64,000 bases of DNA from Ostrinia nubilalis (GCF_963855985.1 NC_087107.1:2046001-2110000); one strand, 5' to 3'; shown: positions 23,700 to 35,334, numbered from the stretch's first letter. The notes: a model not told the origin generated them from the sequence alone. A program made the numbers and translations.

Positions 23700-24042
23700 A
23701 AGCTTCGATTGAAGGGGGGCCGAGAAAGTTTTTACATTTTGTAGTGAAGATAAGTGATATTATTAAGTGAAAACTGATTGTAGTTGTATTTTTTGCGTAT
23801 TAAACAACGCTGCTTTAAAACCAGGTACGTTTGGTGATTCTATCTTTACAAAATTAACTAGCAAAGTTTATAGGTTAAGTTTAGACAGTATTTAGTAAAT
23901 AAAATGTATTTTCGTGCAAATTTCTCACTATTTTGGTGAACAAAGATGCCAAATAAACATTAATCACTGTATTAATATACTTAGTAAAGCCTCATGCGTA
24001 CAATCCAGATTATTTGGCTTATAATCTAATGTTCTTACTCAG
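23700..24042 (+). promoter_or_regulatory. dod: Putative promoter, 5' UTR exon and first intron of the Pin1 gene
   Basis: A strong donor AACCAG|GTACGT ends a candidate non-coding exon at 23824. A good acceptor (GTTCTTACTCAG) ends at 24042; a weaker one (TATTCCAG) at 24114 would place the start codon one base into the exon. If 24042 is used, an upstream ATG at 24062 opens a frame that overlaps the true start out of frame, which could damp translation. The transcript ends are not known. Confidence 0.45.
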
Positions 24043-24115
24043 CATATCTTGAAACTTGCTATATGTCGTATTGTGCCCAATTTGTGATTCCACAATATTC
24101 ACCGAATATTCCAGA

Positions 24116-24586
24116 ATGTCTCAAGACAAAGAGGGACCATTGCCTGAAGGATGGGAGATGAGAACAAGCCGCTCCACTGGTATGACTTATTTCCTCAATA
24201 CTTACACTAAAAAGTCGCAATGGGAACGCCCGGAGGCGCCAGCAGACCCCGGAGAGATCAGATGCAGCCACATCTTAGTGAAACACGCAGAAAGCCGTCG
24301 CCCTTCGTCATGGCGCGAGGAAAAAATCACAAGAACCAAAAACGAAGCTATGGATTTGGTTAAAACCTATCGCAAACAAATAGTCAGCAACGATACAGCG
24401 TTTGTTGACATAGCATCTAAGTATTCGGACTGCTCTTCAGCTAAACGTGGTGGTGATCTTGGTCTGTTCGGTCGAGGACAGATGCAGCCTGCGTTTGAAG
24501 ATGAAGCGTTCAAATTGAAGGTGGGGCAGCTTAGCAAACCTGTAGAAACTGATTCTGGAGTTCATATCATCCTTAGAACAGCCTAA
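24116..24586 (+). CDS. dod: Peptidyl-prolyl cis-trans isomerase Pin1 (dodo)
   Basis: Encodes 156 residues (human Pin1 163): an N-terminal WW domain (about residues 8-40, Trp13 and Trp36, LPEGWEMRTSRSTGMTYFLN) and a C-terminal parvulin rotamase domain (about 48-156). Visible active-site features are His52, basic Arg61-Arg62 for the phosphate, Cys106 in YSDCSSAKRGGDLG, and Ser147/His150 near the C-terminus, the usual Pin1 set. The enzyme isomerises phospho-Ser/Thr-Pro bonds in nuclear and cytosolic regulators. ATG 24116 was chosen because it matches the family N-terminus; the frame stays open upstream but without an ATG. The coding region has no intron. It converges with the kinin gene; AATAAA candidates include 25362-25367. 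A processed retrocopy is possible but unlikely, because the frame and key residues are intact and an upstream donor/acceptor pair exists. Confidence 0.96.
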   Translation: MSQDKEGPLPEGWEMRTSRSTGMTYFLNTYTKKSQWERPEAPADPGEIRCSHILVKHAESRRPSSWREEKITRTKNEAMDLVKTYRKQIVSNDTAFVDIASKYSDCSSAKRGGDLGLFGRGQMQPAFEDEAFKLKVGQLSKPVETDSGVHIILRTA

Positions 24587-26039
24587 TTTTTCAAGTCTGT
24601 ATTTTAATATCTGCCTTAATTGTAAAGTCAGCACATCAGGCTTTTATATTTATGTATTAACCTCTCAGACCCCAAGCTGTAGCCGGCTGCCGCATAAAAA
24701 TTGATTATCTATTGTGTCTAGATTCACGGAGCTTGAAGGATTAAACTGGCATGTACTACTTCTACATAAGATGCCACAGGGAAAAGCTTGATGTGCTGTT
24801 ATCTATTCATAATTCAATGTATCCATCTACCATAAGTCTTTAATTTGTCAGTGAAATGTAAAATAATGACATTCTTTTTTTTTTCAATATTGTTGAGTAA
24901 TAGTTTAAGTATTTCCTTGAGAAGTATGAAAATTCTAATTCTAGTGTCCAATATTTGATTGAAATTTAACTACTGTGCAAAATCAACCGAATCTCATAAC
25001 TAAATATCTACCTCTCTATTCAGTCATCCATCAGGCTATGGGACTGTATTTCTATCACCAATTTATATTTTGTGGTGCATGTGGTTGAACATTCCATAAC
25101 TGATGTAGATGTCATACAATGTCAAATAGCTTTTTGAGTATGATATTTTCTGTCTTTAGTTCTATCTAGTATGATTCTGGTAAGCTAATTAAATCTTTTT
25201 TCATGGAAAAACGCAATTTTGAATGTATGTGTCTCATTTCTATTCAAGACAGCTATTGTGTTTTGTAATATAAGATAGGTTTAAAGATGTCTAAATTATC
25301 GTATAACCAATAACTCCCATTGGCGAGGGGGTGCATAACATAATATCCTTTCCTACCTCGAAATAAATGAATGCCTGTTGCTGCCAATAATTTTTAAAAA
25401 ACAATTTTATAATTAATACCTCCAAATTTTATAACTAGGATTTTTTGCACCAATGTTTAGAAATATCAATATGGAATATAAAACAGGATAAATCCCAAGT
25501 TAAAGAATGTGCTATTAGAAACTTCTAGGATGGATAGACTTGAAAGACTCAAAAATATTTTGGTAACCCAATAAAGGATGAATTGTAAATTTTTAAATAA
25601 ATCATAAATGGGGTATCAAATTAACGATAGAAAGGTTGCAAAAGTATTTTTTTCGTAAATCTTTAAATTGTAATAATAAGTGCTTTTGACTACATTCTCA
25701 AACTATCGTAAGTTAATAAATATTCTTATGTAAGATGTGGTTATTAATACCATATTTTTCTATTTCTATACCTACTTTAAACAATGTGATTAGATTAGAC
25801 TAATGTGATTAGAACTTATGATTGGTGTCTATTATTATTGCATTTAACATATTTAAAGATTTCAATGATTGTCAAATCCTATTAATCTGTCTCAATTAGT
25901 TTTATTTGATGTTTTTTCTGGATTGTGTATTAATAGGTACTATTAAAGAATAACATTTATTTTTAAAATACCATTTTGTATTATTTCCAAGCCATCTTTG
26001 TTCACCAAAAAAACTCGAGATCAGTTGTAACTGAATACT
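24587..26039 (+). other. Pin1 3' flank / long 3' UTR candidate
   Basis: AT-rich with no coding region. Several AATAAA signals lie on the plus strand (for example 25362-25367 and near 25570 and 25715), so the Pin1 3' end cannot be fixed from sequence. No repeat family was recognised. Confidence 0.5.
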
Positions 26040-26319
26040 GTTTATTTTATTATCTTGCTAAGATAGCACAATAAATAAGAGTAGGTAACAAATATCATAA
26101 ATAACAACAATATTTATTCATCAGTTCGACAGTGTCTCGGACGAACCCAGCCAATTTCGCCAGAGACAGTGTGCTGTAACTCCCGAACTTGGTTTTAGTC
26201 TCATTATGGCACCAATAGCAAGCTTATTCTTTATCTAACAGTAACCGTTGTACAGCCAAACGTCAGTCAAGTTCGGGAGTCACTTGAAACTAAAAGCAAT
26301 TTGTCGGGATGCTTCCACA
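26040..26319 (-). other. Lk: Probable 3' UTR and poly(A) region of the kinin gene
   Basis: On the minus strand an AATAAA lies at 26118-26113, about 200 bases after the stop codon, with further copies near 26050-26040. It sits between the convergent kinin and Pin1 genes. Confidence 0.5.
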
Positions 26320-27360
26320 TTACAATGCCTTCGCCGGTTCGTCGTCTTGGTTGTTCCGTATCAACAGTATCGTGTTCAGAGTCGACTCCTTGATGTCCTG
26401 CGGCGCGGGAGTCCAGATAGGCCCGATGATGGGCGGCGACCGCTTCCCGCCCCAAGCGCTGAACTTGACTTTCCTCTTCCCATCCTTCTTTAAATTCACG
26501 TCCGAGTAAGGATGGCCCGGCTTGAAAATCTTCGGCAAAGACTCCAGGAACGTCTTAAATGGCAACGCCTCTCGTAAGGTCTTATCGTCCACCTGCGTAC
26601 TCAACGCTAGCACTTTGATCGGGTGCCGCTTGTCCAAAGAGGGTATGAACTGGAAACCGGCTAAATCAAACCGCTCTCCTGTCGGCGAGAAATTGGAGAC
26701 TATCCGTGTGAGTTCAGGTACAGACGTCGAGAATATAATCTTGGATCCTTTGGCACCAGGCTTGAAGACCATCTGGCCTGATCTTTTTCCTCCCCACGGG
26801 CTGAAACGGACACGCTTCGGCATGCTCGGTTCTCTGATACCAGAAGATCTTTTCCAGGACCACATGTGTTCCACGCTCGCCTTGCTACGCTTGCCGCCCC
26901 ATGGACTAAAATTCTTTTTATCTCTCATGTCTATGCTGTTCAGTAGATCCGTTGCGTTCTCATCGACTGTCCCCGAGAACCCGACTATAAAAGGGCTCCC
27001 AGGCATTTTCTCGTCGTTCCGAAAGTACATAGTTTTGTCTGTGTCCACCAGGTTAGGTAGCCATCGCCTGGTGCGGATGTCCTCCTGATCTTCAGCCTTG
27101 CGGCGCTTGCGTTGCAAATCTGGCTGTTCTCTATCGTTGGGTTGGTAGAACTGGTTGTAGTGTTGCGACTCGCCTTGGTAGGGTTCGAACTCGTTCCGTG
27201 AGGGTTGGAGGTTGAAATAATGGACGTAGGGTAAGGGGTAGTGGAGGGTGGAGTCAAGGGGGTCGAGAACGGTGTCAGCGCCAGGACCGCCGGTGTTGAT
27301 GTACTGCAGGCTGACTGTGCCGAACCACGAGAAGGTGAAGATGATCCATTTGTGCGACAT
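26320..27360 (-). CDS. Lk: Kinin (leucokinin/helicokinin) neuropeptide precursor
   Basis: A 346-residue prepropeptide. Residues 1 to about 18 are a hydrophobic signal peptide. Three amidated kinins are bounded by dibasic sites: NFSPWG (150-155, before GKR), VRFSPWG (184-190) and KVKFSAWG (297-304), each followed by Gly as amide donor and Lys-Arg. The second and third match the sequences known for moth helicokinins II and III; the first is a variant of YFSPWG. Kinins act through a G-protein-coupled receptor on Malpighian tubules (diuresis) and gut muscle. Long spacers separate the peptides, and NFSPTGER (223-230) looks like a decayed fourth copy. The ATG lies 4 nt after an acceptor (CTTTCCAG, minus strand, ending at 27365), so the coding region is one exon preceded by an intron. 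The stop is TAA at 26322-26320. Confidence 0.97.
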   Translation of the reverse strand: MSHKWIIFTFSWFGTVSLQYINTGGPGADTVLDPLDSTLHYPLPYVHYFNLQPSRNEFEPYQGESQHYNQFYQPNDREQPDLQRKRRKAEDQEDIRTRRWLPNLVDTDKTMYFRNDEKMPGSPFIVGFSGTVDENATDLLNSIDMRDKKNFSPWGGKRSKASVEHMWSWKRSSGIREPSMPKRVRFSPWGGKRSGQMVFKPGAKGSKIIFSTSVPELTRIVSNFSPTGERFDLAGFQFIPSLDKRHPIKVLALSTQVDDKTLREALPFKTFLESLPKIFKPGHPYSDVNLKKDGKRKVKFSAWGGKRSPPIIGPIWTPAPQDIKESTLNTILLIRNNQDDEPAKAL

Positions 27361-27439
27361 TGTTCTGGAAAGAAAATGTTGTTGTTAGATACGTCTGTAT
27401 AGGAGTTGTTACAAATGTGATAGAGATAGAGCTGGTTGA

Positions 27440-27582
27440 TAGCATGGCTTCATTTACACCATTTATGTATGGGGAGGTCTCAAAGGCCCAAACCACTGGA
27501 CGGATCGGGCTGAAATTTGGCATGCAGGTAGATGTTATGACGTAGGCATCCGCTAAAAAAGGATTTTACGAAATTCCGCTAG
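27440..27582 (+). mobile_element. Helitron-like element, family 2 fragment
   Basis: Contains CCACTGGACGGATCGGGCTG and GCATGCAGGTAGATGTTATG, the complement of the segment in the 19730 copy, and ends AATTCCGCTAG. It lies about 80 bp upstream of the kinin coding exon, inside the intron. Confidence 0.7.
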
Positions 27583-28518
27583 TTTCCTCTATTTATTGGG
27601 CTTCATGCATTACCGTGCTTCAGGCACAGCAATGTAAATCCCAAAATAATTAAGATTCCTTGGCATTACTATCTATCTTGGCTATCAATAGCTACAGACA
27701 CGCGAGTTTTAGCAAAAACCCTAAGTTATTATTAAGGTCACCAATCACAATATTATTTAACGAGCTGTAATTTATTGTTATCCGAACTCTAGATACTCGT
27801 GGAGATAGGTAGGTATATGAATTATATATCAATTAAAAATTTAACTTCAATTTTAACTTCTACCCTTCTACCTCTACCTTCGCACTCACAGCTTTCTGCA
27901 TAACCCAGGGGTCGCCTGGCTGAGAATGCTTAAATAGCATTAAGTCCACCTTTTGTACGATTCTATTGTGCAATAAAGTTTTATAATAATAATAATTATT
28001 AATATTTTAGTTTTTCTACTAAGTATGCGATACAATCAGCCTTATTCCCAAAACAAGAGTTTAGAAAATATTTATAATTTACATTTGTTGTTTGTAACAC
28101 CAATTGTCTTCACAAAGAAAATAGACAAGTGATTATCAATATCTCCTTTCACATCTTCATCAATTTATCCTATAAAATAGGTTCAGAGTCCATAGTTATT
28201 AATGCAAAAGCACTCAGGGCAAGATCCCGTGTCTCAGAGCATATCAAGTTACTGAATTCTATTGAAATTAGTTGAAATATTCCAGACCCTCCTGACTTAA
28301 TTTACAAAACAAGTAAGTAGGTACCTAATGTAATTATTTTAATTCAGTTTTAAGAGGTATTATTTCGGTGTCGGTGTTTATGTAAATAAATAAAAGTAGT
28401 TCTAACATTTTAAGAAGTGTATAATTTAGATTGAAGGTGTACATACAAAGTACACAACAATAATGATATTTTTTTTATATTTCGTCACACAAAATAGGTT
28501 GGACTCGATTCACTGTTA

Positions 28519-28693
28519 GAGTAGGCGCACACCGTTGATTTTTAGTTGGCCGATAGTTGTGCCCGATTTTAAATTGTATGAAGAATCGGCCAAATCGAAT
28601 CGGCGTAGTGTGCGCACTCCCATACATGCCCATACTGATCAACTGCCTGACTAAACTATCGGCCGACGAAAAATCAACGGTTTACGCCTACTC
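28519..28693. mobile_element. Harbinger-like MITE with TTA target duplication
   Basis: Ends GAGTAGGCGCACACCG and its complement, with TTA at 28516-28518 and 28694-28696. Near-identical in its core to 8854-9025 and 52242-52416. Confidence 0.9.
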
Positions 28694-28929
28694 TTAGGCG
28701 TTTTGTAATAAATTTGATTTGCGTTAATTATAATTAATCGATGTCGTTTAAAGTTAGGTTAGTCCTTATCATTAGGTACCTATTACATTACATTATTCGT
28801 AACAACAGAGATATTAAAATACTGGACAAGATGAAAATATCATTTATTCCGTGTCGTTCAACAATATAAAGCCTGAAAAAACCTATGTTTCTTTGAACTA
28901 ACCAAAGAAGAAAATAAACCCTCTACCTA

Positions 28930-29045
28930 TGGTGCTAAAGTGACTCACTACGCCATCGAGCCACCAATCTTTCTGACCAAATAGGGAATCGAACCTGAAA
29001 CTTCTTTCCAAAGAAACTACCCACCCACTACGCCATAGAGCCACT
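28930..29045 (-). mobile_element. tRNA-derived SINE-like fragment with two A-box segments
   Basis: On the minus strand GGCTCTATGGCGTAGTGGGT resembles a pol III A box and CAGGTTCGATTCCC a B box. A second A-box-like GGCTCGATGGCGTAGTGAG follows the B box. The spacing suggests a tRNA-like head, but no cloverleaf could be drawn, so a functional tRNA is not called. Confidence 0.5.
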
Positions 29046-31339
29046 AACTTACAACTTCCAAACACTGATTATCATCCTTTGATGCGTAGTTACTCACAGA
29101 GAACTTAATAAAACCTTTGTTGTAGCCCTCTTTTGCCTTCACGCCTGTTAAATTGCTTGTATTACTGAACGATGTATTATTCAACACATGTTTTGTGTGT
29201 AACTAGGGGAAATATTGAGAGTTACTTTGTACACTGATCCCCGAAAATGGAAGAAAATTTTAGAATGGGGGTGTGGTGAACGTAGGTGTGTAAATAATAA
29301 TTGAGGACCAGAGGTGCAGAGGATATATTATTAAGGACAATTTTAGCATTTCATTTAAGTTACCATCTTACTAATTTGTTGCCCTTCTTAGATACGTACC
29401 TACCTATTTGTGTTCTAAGAATTCTCTTGAAATGGTGACGGCTTCAAATAGGTCTTATTCCCAATCCTAGATCATTTAAAACACCGCAAAAATCGCCTGT
29501 CTATATTTTAAACTTTACTGGCATTAAGTTATCTACCTACTTATAATGGCAGTGTTGCATTAGCGTAATAAGTTGTATTACTGCTGCAATTCAGCGGAGT
29601 TCTGTTTTTCTAAAGGGCTCACTGAGAGGTATTTTAACTAAACTATTTAACTAAGTAACTATGATTGGCCAATAGCTTACCTACTGATATTCGGGAGCCA
29701 AACGTCATTATATTGACCATGCACCAAATTTAAAATAGCTCTACATCTAATAAGATTATTGAGATACGAATAGATACGCAACATTTTTAGTTGGGAAACT
29801 AGCTCCCACATTTCACAAAAAGCATAAGTTTTCAATGCTGACTGTAGCTTCCTCTGCATAAACTTTTAACAAATATTTCGGAACCGTTTAGTTTACTTTA
29901 GATTTGCTCGGTGCCTTTAACAAGTTGCTATACTTCTTTCTGATATCGTAAACTGAAAATATTTTCGTGGAAGTTATCTCTAAAACTTCTACAAATAAGT
30001 CTTTGGAAGGACTTCTATCTCTAGGCTTTAAGAAAGGGAAACTCTTGAAGGTGTTTTCGTAAAAATATAGTTACTTAGCCTGTGACAATTTATTAATATG
30101 GCTCTTAATTAAATGTACCTAGTTACTTCTGCGTTATGTATTTGTTAATTGCTTGTTATCTTTTCAGGCCAAGTTAAACCGCTGAACTTAGATTTTTGGT
30201 ATATATAGGGGAGACCTAAGAAAATTTCTAACGGTGAAAGATTTTTTTCATTAGTTTTGAACCCAATTCCATTTAAGATTCGAGTTTAACCTAAAATTAC
30301 TTAGGCTGTTTGATTGTATATGAATGTTTTTATTAAGTAGTCAAGGAAATAGATATTTCTATTTATGCACATTGCACACAGCCTCTCTAATCATTGATAT
30401 TGAATATCAAAATAGATAGTGCAATACCATTACTACTCTGTTGCATGTTTAGTAATATTATGTTAGTAATAGTAAACACATTATGTCTTGCCTAATAGGA
30501 ATGCAAATCATTATATGATTGGCTTGTGATGTACTACATTTAGTACACCGCCTACGCTGTGTTCAATTGGTAGGATATAAATAGCAGAGCTACCTATTGG
30601 GTGAGCATTTTGCCGCGTGGGCAGTAATAAGCTGTAAGTGTGTGGGAATACATGAATATAATGAATACATAGAATATAATAAGTAAGTACATAATATACA
30701 AAGATAAAAGCACATCGAGCTAAACAATGTAAGGACTTTCCAAGGAAATTCTGAAGACTGTAGTGAAATACTCTCCTTCCTTGAATCGAATGCGACTCAT
30801 AAGTTTGTAAAGGGTCTCATAACTTTATTAATTTACCTTCAACAAATTATTAATATCCTTTTTACCCCTCCAATTCACCTAAAAACTTGTGTTAGAAGGA
30901 TAGGACCATAATAGACCAGTGTGGCTAGCACGAAAAACTTTGGTCTTCGAATCGTTTGCGTATTCGAAAACATGCGATACCCAGCCTTCGAATTCAACAA
31001 TAATATGACGATCTCGACTGCCAAATTAGTTTCGTTCTACCATTTCTCATACTGAGTTCACTTTAGGTCAAGTTCACAGGGGCGCTGTTTAAGTTTTCAT
31101 ACTAAATTTTTTGATGGCGATTCCAATACGCAAACGATTCGAAGTCGAAGGTTTTTCGTGCTACAGGTACAGAGCGGTCGATTGGGATTGGGATCAAACT
31201 TACAACCCTTCCACCTCGATGTTATTTTAACTGTCTTATTGGTTGATGGAGCCATTTAATCTATCAATAACTGTATCTCTTATGTAACTTCTAACTTTCT
31301 ATGTTTTCTGGCATAAAATTCAAGTTTATTATAACACCA

Positions 31340-31740
31340 TTGTTACCAAATTCCAAATTTCAGACTGCATAAGATTGGTAATTCATTTATGGGGAAATGT
31401 ATTAAATTATTTAATAAATTACCACAAACTGTTGTAGAACTACCCATTCATTAATTCAAAGCACATATTAAAAGTACCTTAATGAAAAAGGGCAACTATA
31501 AAGTCGATGATTATTTAAAGGATAAAAATGTTTGGGATGCGTAACTAGCTCGCATAAATATTTATAACTATGTATTTTGAAAACCTGTAAACCTTTGAAA
31601 AAGAGGCTAACAATAGTGTCTGAGTTTCTTGCGCTGCTGCTTCTCAGCACTGGCCCATATATTGTCCTGAAGCAGTGGTAGGGTTAATACTGGGACGTGT
31701 AAAAGTGCTTTTTAAGCCTACTTACAGAAATAAATGAGTT
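31340..31740 (+). mobile_element. CR1/Jockey-like LINE 3' end
   Basis: Plus-strand translation gives FNKLPQTVVELPI, then FKAHIKSTLMKKGNYKVDDY and KDKNVWDA before a stop, the characteristic C-terminus of lepidopteran CR1/Jockey reverse transcriptases. It is followed by a 3' UTR containing CTGCTTCTCAGCACTGGCCC. Only the tail is present and the frame shows breaks. Confidence 0.75.
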
Positions 31741-32111
31741 TTATGAGTTTTACCTATGTTCTTTTCCTACTCTATAATGAAGGTTTGTCATCAATCAAAC
31801 CTAGTTCAATTCTATTCTAATCACAAAACCTTTAATTTACAAACCCAACAGCAAAATCTTATTTGGCTTGTTACAAAGAGGCTGCAACGCTAGTGACAGC
31901 CTTAATAAGCCCGTCTAGTGTGGCTCAATCAGACCGACGCATTCCAAAACAGAGACAGAGGCATCCTTTTAGGAAAAGCCTTTTATTAAAGCCTGCAAGC
32001 CTCCTATGTATCCTTTAGTACTCACATGTAGGTACTAAGTAACTGGAAATCAAACTCAGATCTTAGGATTAATGAAATCTTACCGGTTTCTGAATTAAGA
32101 TTTAAAGCTAA

Positions 32112-32262
32112 AGCCCGGTCTGTGGGCACGTAGAATTTTGTCCAATGACCCCAAGCTACCCATCCTTATCGCTCGCGCGTAATTATATTGCTGTCGCTAC
32201 TGTGCGACGGGCGCCCACAGTGAGTGTGAGAGCGCGACAGCAACATAATATTGTCCAGAGAA
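32112..32262. mobile_element. MITE (GGTCTGTGGGCACGTAGAAT family)
   Basis: Shares with 58754-58935 the order GAATTTTGTCCAATGACCCC, CCATCCTTATCGCTCGCGCG, TATTGCTGTCG and CGACAGCAACATAAT. This copy lacks the right-hand GCGCGAGCGATAAGGATGG arm that makes the other one palindromic. Confidence 0.75.
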
Positions 32263-33279
32263 AATGCTCATACTTTTCTTGTTTTCTTTTCTGAATTATC
32301 CTAAATTGATTTCAGGTTACTCAAAACAAATTCTTCAAGTTGATTTACTCACAATTTAGATACGAAAATAGGCTTGGGTTTATTCTTAAGTTAAGAATCT
32401 CGATTCAGAAACCGCTATAACCATAGGAGAACGGATAGTTATTCAAAGGTCAAAAGTCAACTTTTTTCCCTAAACCTTGGAAGAAGCACTCAATATCTAG
32501 GTGGCCAAATTGGCTTAACCCCCGCTATTTTTGTAACACAAGTAGTTACTTCACGTGAAGAGTATAATCACGTTCGAAATACTTAGAATCTGTCACAAAT
32601 GTTTCCCTGTATAGAACTGATTTCCGCAAAGTTTTCGATATGAATGTTACTTCAAGGTTTTCTCGGAACCATATCAAATGAAAGTAGGTGACACTATAGG
32701 GGGTGTTAAGTATGGATCGAACAAAAAGGATTCATTCTACTGCTCAAATATAACAATAATCCTACAGAAATAATATCCAAATTGAGTAATCCAAATTCTC
32801 AAAAACGAAATTGACGTCCCTTTTAATCATTGGCTGATTACTGATGTATTTTTTTTTATAAGATTTGAACATTACTTTCTTGGGGAAAGTTCAAATGCAA
32901 CATTTGAGCCGTAGAACGAATCCTTTTGGTTTGATCCATAGTTAAAGCTACAATCTGTATAGCCCACATGATAGGAGAAGATCAAAAAGAAATTCCGTTT
33001 GCTAACAAACGCTCTAGTCTCAAGATTCCATTATGTTTTTCATTATGCATTTTCTCTTACGCTGAAACGCTGATTCTGAGCGTCTTTTGTTCAAGTGTTT
33101 AATGGGCCATTGCTTTTATTTTTTAACCGACTGCAGAATAGAGTATGTATTATAGTTTGCGTGTTAGCAATGTCATCAGGGCGCAAGACGTAGGTACTAC
33201 CTATCTATACCAATCCAAATGTACGCTACCCATCGAAATAATCATAAAATGTGTAAAGAGCACATTTACACGTCCCAAC

Positions 33280-33400
33280 TCTACTTCAGACAATAATATG
33301 GGCTAGTGCTGAGAAGAAGCACAAGAAATTACTGAGTTTTTTGCGAGTGACTGCACTATTTGTCAGTCTCTTTACCAACATTTTAGAAGATTATGTTATC
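33280..33400 (-). mobile_element. CR1/Jockey-like LINE 3' UTR fragment
   Basis: Reverse-oriented and diverged relative of the 3' UTR at 31.6-31.7 kb: CACGTCCCAACTCTACTTCA, ATATGGGCTAGTGCTGAGAA, then GTCTCTTTACC. Confidence 0.55.
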
Positions 33401-33423
33401 CATTTAATTTTAAAATCTATACC

Positions 33424-33625
33424 AATATTTATAAATGCGAAAGTAACTGTCTGTCTTGCTTTCACGCCTAAACCACTGAACCGATTTTGATGAAATTTGG
33501 CATAGAGATATTTTGAGTCCCGGGAAAGAACATACATAGGATAGTTTTTATCCCGGTTTTTGAAACAGGGACGCGCGCGGCGCGCGATTAAGTTTTTCTG
33601 TGACAGACAAAATTCTATAAGCTAG
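33424..33625 (+). mobile_element. Helitron-like element, family 1, lacking the 3' hairpin
   Basis: Has the 5' AAATGCGAAAGTAACTGTCT part, the TTTGGCATAGAGATA core and a CTAG end, but the GC hairpin before CTAG is deleted (AATTCTATAAGCTAG). A small GCGCGCGGCGCGCG duplication is present. Confidence 0.8.
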
Positions 33626-34498
33626 TAATAAAATATCTTCATTTTAATAGGGCAATTAGCTGTTTATCTATCTCCTGGAAAAAAACTATTAATTCGGTTC
33701 TGAAAATTATTTCATGAAATTCTACTCCTACAATTTTCGTAGCGTTGTCTTTTTGCAAAGATAAATAAAACATGTAGAGGCCTTTATTTCATTCCTTTAT
33801 CATCTTTTTGACGCCCATAAATGGCAGAGTTTGTTAAAAATTTAATCAAGCTATCATGCCGAACTGTAATCAACTCGCGACAAATTTAATACAAATATAG
33901 CCGTTTCAAATTTAAATTCAACAAGCTGCCTAGTAGAATTGCTGGGGAAACCTCCCGAGACTTCCGCGTATTGTCTACTAAGATGCCATCCGAATTGCTG
34001 ACATTTCCAATTGATTGTTGTTAAAACAATACAGAATAAACGATGATAGGTTTTAAAATATAATAAACATAATACCCTAACTTCTAGACCATTCATGGGC
34101 CTGAAAATAACATTCTGGGAGTGGGTAGTCAATGCGATAAAACGCTCAACGGTTGGAATGTGCCGAAAGCTACTTTGATTTTCAATAAATATTATTTCCA
34201 AATAAAATAATACTACCTATGCAATAAATTTAAATGATTTCGTACGTATATTTATCCATGTCTTTTATTATTTAAAGTTATTTTTTAATTTCAATAAATT
34301 GAAAGAAAGCACAGCGCTATGGATTTATACGCGATGGTCAAGTCTAAATGATTTTTTATTTGTTGAAAGATTTTAGGCTATTTCTTATAGCTTAGAATAT
34401 TTAAACTAATAAAGGATGGTTATTTTTTTCATTGATTCGTATGAATTGTCTGGCAGAACAACTCACCAAATTCATAGGTGAAGCTTATGTATATTTAA
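33626..34498. other. Intronic/intergenic stretch, one unassigned open frame
   Basis: A minus-strand open frame of 115 codons (33854-34201) has no recognisable domain, signal peptide or splice pattern. It may be a repeat remnant; no gene is called. Confidence 0.4.
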
Positions 34499-34680
34499 CT
34501 AGCTGACCCGGCGAACTTCGTACCGCCTTAGCGTAGAGATTTTCTTAATATTTTTTTCCGTAAGAACCATCCTTGGACTTCCACAAACATTTAAAAAAAA
34601 GAATTATCGAAATCGGTTCAGCCGTTCACACGTGATGCCGTGACAACGCGAAACGGGTTTAATTTTTATATATATAGATG
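34499..34680 (-). mobile_element. Helitron-like element, family 3
   Basis: Begins CTAGCTGACCCGGCGAACTTC and contains AAATCGGTTCAGCCGTTCAC, then AATTTTTATATATATAG. Typical lepidopteran short Helitron arrangement in reverse. Confidence 0.65.
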
Positions 34681-34773
34681 AATTTTGCATTTATTCCTGT
34701 GTAAAAATTAAAAACTTGTAAATTTTTGAAACTTGTGTGTGCCTTGTCACTGTAATATTATTATACCTACTAA

Positions 34774-34992
34774 GGCCCGGTTTTTTGATTCGTAGTTAAA
34801 ATAACCAATGGTCAAATTTGACAGATGTCAAATGACAAGTGGTTAAATATCAGAAAAAAATGTTTTTCGAACAATGGTTAGCTTGACTTTTAGTACATTT
34901 TTTAACTATTTGTTTACATTTTGTTAATATTTAACCATTAGTAGCAAAATTTGACAATTAGTTATTTTAACTAAGAATCAAAAAACTGGGCC
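34774..34992. mobile_element. MITE with GGCCCGGTTTTTTGATTC ends and TAA duplication
   Basis: Terminal repeats GGCCCGGTTTTTTGATTCGT and ATCAAAAAACTGGGCC, with TAA directly outside both ends. About 219 bp, non-coding. Three-base duplication fits a Harbinger-type origin. Confidence 0.85.
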
Positions 34993-35334
34993 TAAGTTAG
35001 CTCTACTTAACTAAATTCAGGATTAGTTACCTATCTTTTAAGACCCATATGGGACAGTAGACGATGACCCTTTTGATATGTAGATAAATTTTAAATAGCC
35101 ATTGTCGGAGAGGTATTTGTATATCAAAGGTTGACTGGAAGACAAACCGCGCTTAGCTTTATTGCTCTAAGTTCGCCCTTTGTAAAGACCCGCCCTCTTT
35201 TTGTATTCTGTGCAAATTGATTATAGTCTTATGTGGCAGACTTGATTAATAAATTATTTATAATAATTATTAAAAAAAAATATTATGCTATGTTGAACTT
35301 TTTTGATAATTTTTTGATAATCTAAAAAGTTCTT

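Noticed and set aside
26522..27088. 188-codon plus-strand open frame
   Set aside because: Shadow of the kinin precursor on the opposite strand; no family match, while the minus frame has signal peptide and kinins.
28975..29045. Possible functional tRNA gene on the minus strand
   Set aside because: A- and B-box motifs exist but no acceptor stem or anticodon arm could be paired; it fits a SINE.
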